Source: JANJUO01 sp942492935 (GTDB taxonomy: Bacteria > Bacteroidota > Ignavibacteria > Kapaibacteriales > UBA2268). From it: a DNA stretch of 64,000 bases. The position numbers and the translations under genes are program-made. Shown here piece by piece: positions 63,724 to 64,000 of this stretch; positions within the stretch are counted from its first letter, which is position 1, and the number at the start of each line of letters is the position of its first letter. The DNA lies in assembly GCA_942492935.1 (NCBI GenBank), contig OW818654.1, positions 930,001 through 994,000 on the forward strand. Direction: 5' to 3'. The notes beneath the pieces were generated by a model. That model saw only the letters and a list, made by a program, of their open reading frames with translations, did no database searches and was not told where the DNA came from.

Positions 63724-64000
63724 ATGGAATTGGATAAAAAAAAATTAGTTGAAATTGTAAGCAATATTTGCCCCGAAGTTCAAACTTATGAGCATAGAAA
63801 TCAATTATCAATCATTATTCCTAAAACCCATTTAATTGAAGTTGCCAAAGAATTAAGAGATAATCCTGAATCCAAATTTGAACAATGTGTAGATGTAACT
63901 GTAATTGACTGGCTCAAAAAACCTATCAGATACGAAGTAGTTATATTCTTATATTCACTTACATTTAAAAATAGAATTAAAATAAAAGTTCCAATTGAAG
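63724..64000 (+). CDS. nuoC: NADH-quinone oxidoreductase subunit C, partial
   Basis: The frame starts with an ATG at 63724 and is open to the right edge (92 residues). 'FEQCVDVTVIDWLKKPIRYEVVIFLYSLTFKNRIKIKVPI' matches the 30-kDa subunit: 'D.T.vDw', then 'R.evvy.l.S....ri.lkv'. NuoC is part of the peripheral arm of complex I. A nuo operon probably continues beyond the window. The start codon has no strong Shine-Dalgarno. Confidence 0.85.
   Translation, partial: MELDKKKLVEIVSNICPEVQTYEHRNQLSIIIPKTHLIEVAKELRDNPESKFEQCVDVTVIDWLKKPIRYEVVIFLYSLTFKNRIKIKVPIE

Overview
The window is AT-rich DNA whose gene content points to the Bacteroidota/Chlorobiota (FCB) superphylum. Several observations support this. 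Three predicted secreted proteins end in type IX secretion (T9SS)-like sorting domains. Promoters match the Bacteroidota pattern TTTG-N19-TAnnTTTG, seen cleanly upstream of tRNA-Lys and of two toxin-antitoxin loci. Most genes lack a strong Shine-Dalgarno. An extensive rod/ring/hook flagellar operon in such a genome argues against ordinary Bacteroidia and favours a flagellated lineage such as Ignavibacteria or Kapaibacteriota. That placement is inference; no rRNA or marker set is present.

Layout. 1-9.4 kb is an accessory region on the minus strand: a partial PD-(D/E)XK-like protein, an alpha/beta hydrolase, a YCII-like protein, toxin-antitoxin-like pairs (DUF2283 with a small RelE/DUF4258-like protein, PIN with its antitoxin, HicAB, YgiT zinc finger with DUF4258), an unrecognised four-gene envelope operon (4568-7759) and a structured RNA. 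The RNA and two of the TA operons each sit behind a copy of the same ~68-bp promoter cassette. Short intergenic repeats are dense here. 10.1-16.6 kb is a plus-strand tripartite efflux operon (TolC, RDD protein, MacA-like adaptor, MacB-type ATPase, two MacB-type permeases, the second frameshifted). 16.8-27.9 kb is mixed: an orphan Cache-HAMP protein, a MarR regulator, an ABC ATPase with a secreted metalloprotease, MtaB, and a glycosyltransferase/HAD/DedA/SMR run. It ends with a CheZ-like phosphatase.

28.3-41 kb holds an acyltransferase and then the flagellar cluster flgF-flgG-flgA-flgH-flgI-flgJ-flgN-(S23-like helical bundle)-flgK-flgL-motA-anmK. FlgJ carries a lytic-transglycosylase domain, and AnmK would recycle the anhydro-muropeptide sugar such enzymes release. 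41-64 kb holds an OmpA-like protein, folD, uncharacterised envelope proteins including a tandem duplication, an S9 peptidase, pckA, tRNA-Lys, a large Asp-box propeller protein, a methionine-type aminotransferase, two T9SS-type secreted proteins and the start of nuoC.

Intergenic DNA carries at least four repeat families: a ~184-bp element with imperfect terminal inverted repeats (full copies at 23.4, 48.9 and 60.1 kb, plus fragments), a 134-bp unit with a 'gatgtccaacac' hairpin, a 79-bp tandem array after anmK, and GC-rich units inside the flagellar operon. No CRISPR array, transposase or rRNA was seen. The best candidates for something undescribed are the shared promoter cassettes with the structured RNA (7.9-9.5 kb) and the four-gene envelope operon (4.6-7.8 kb).
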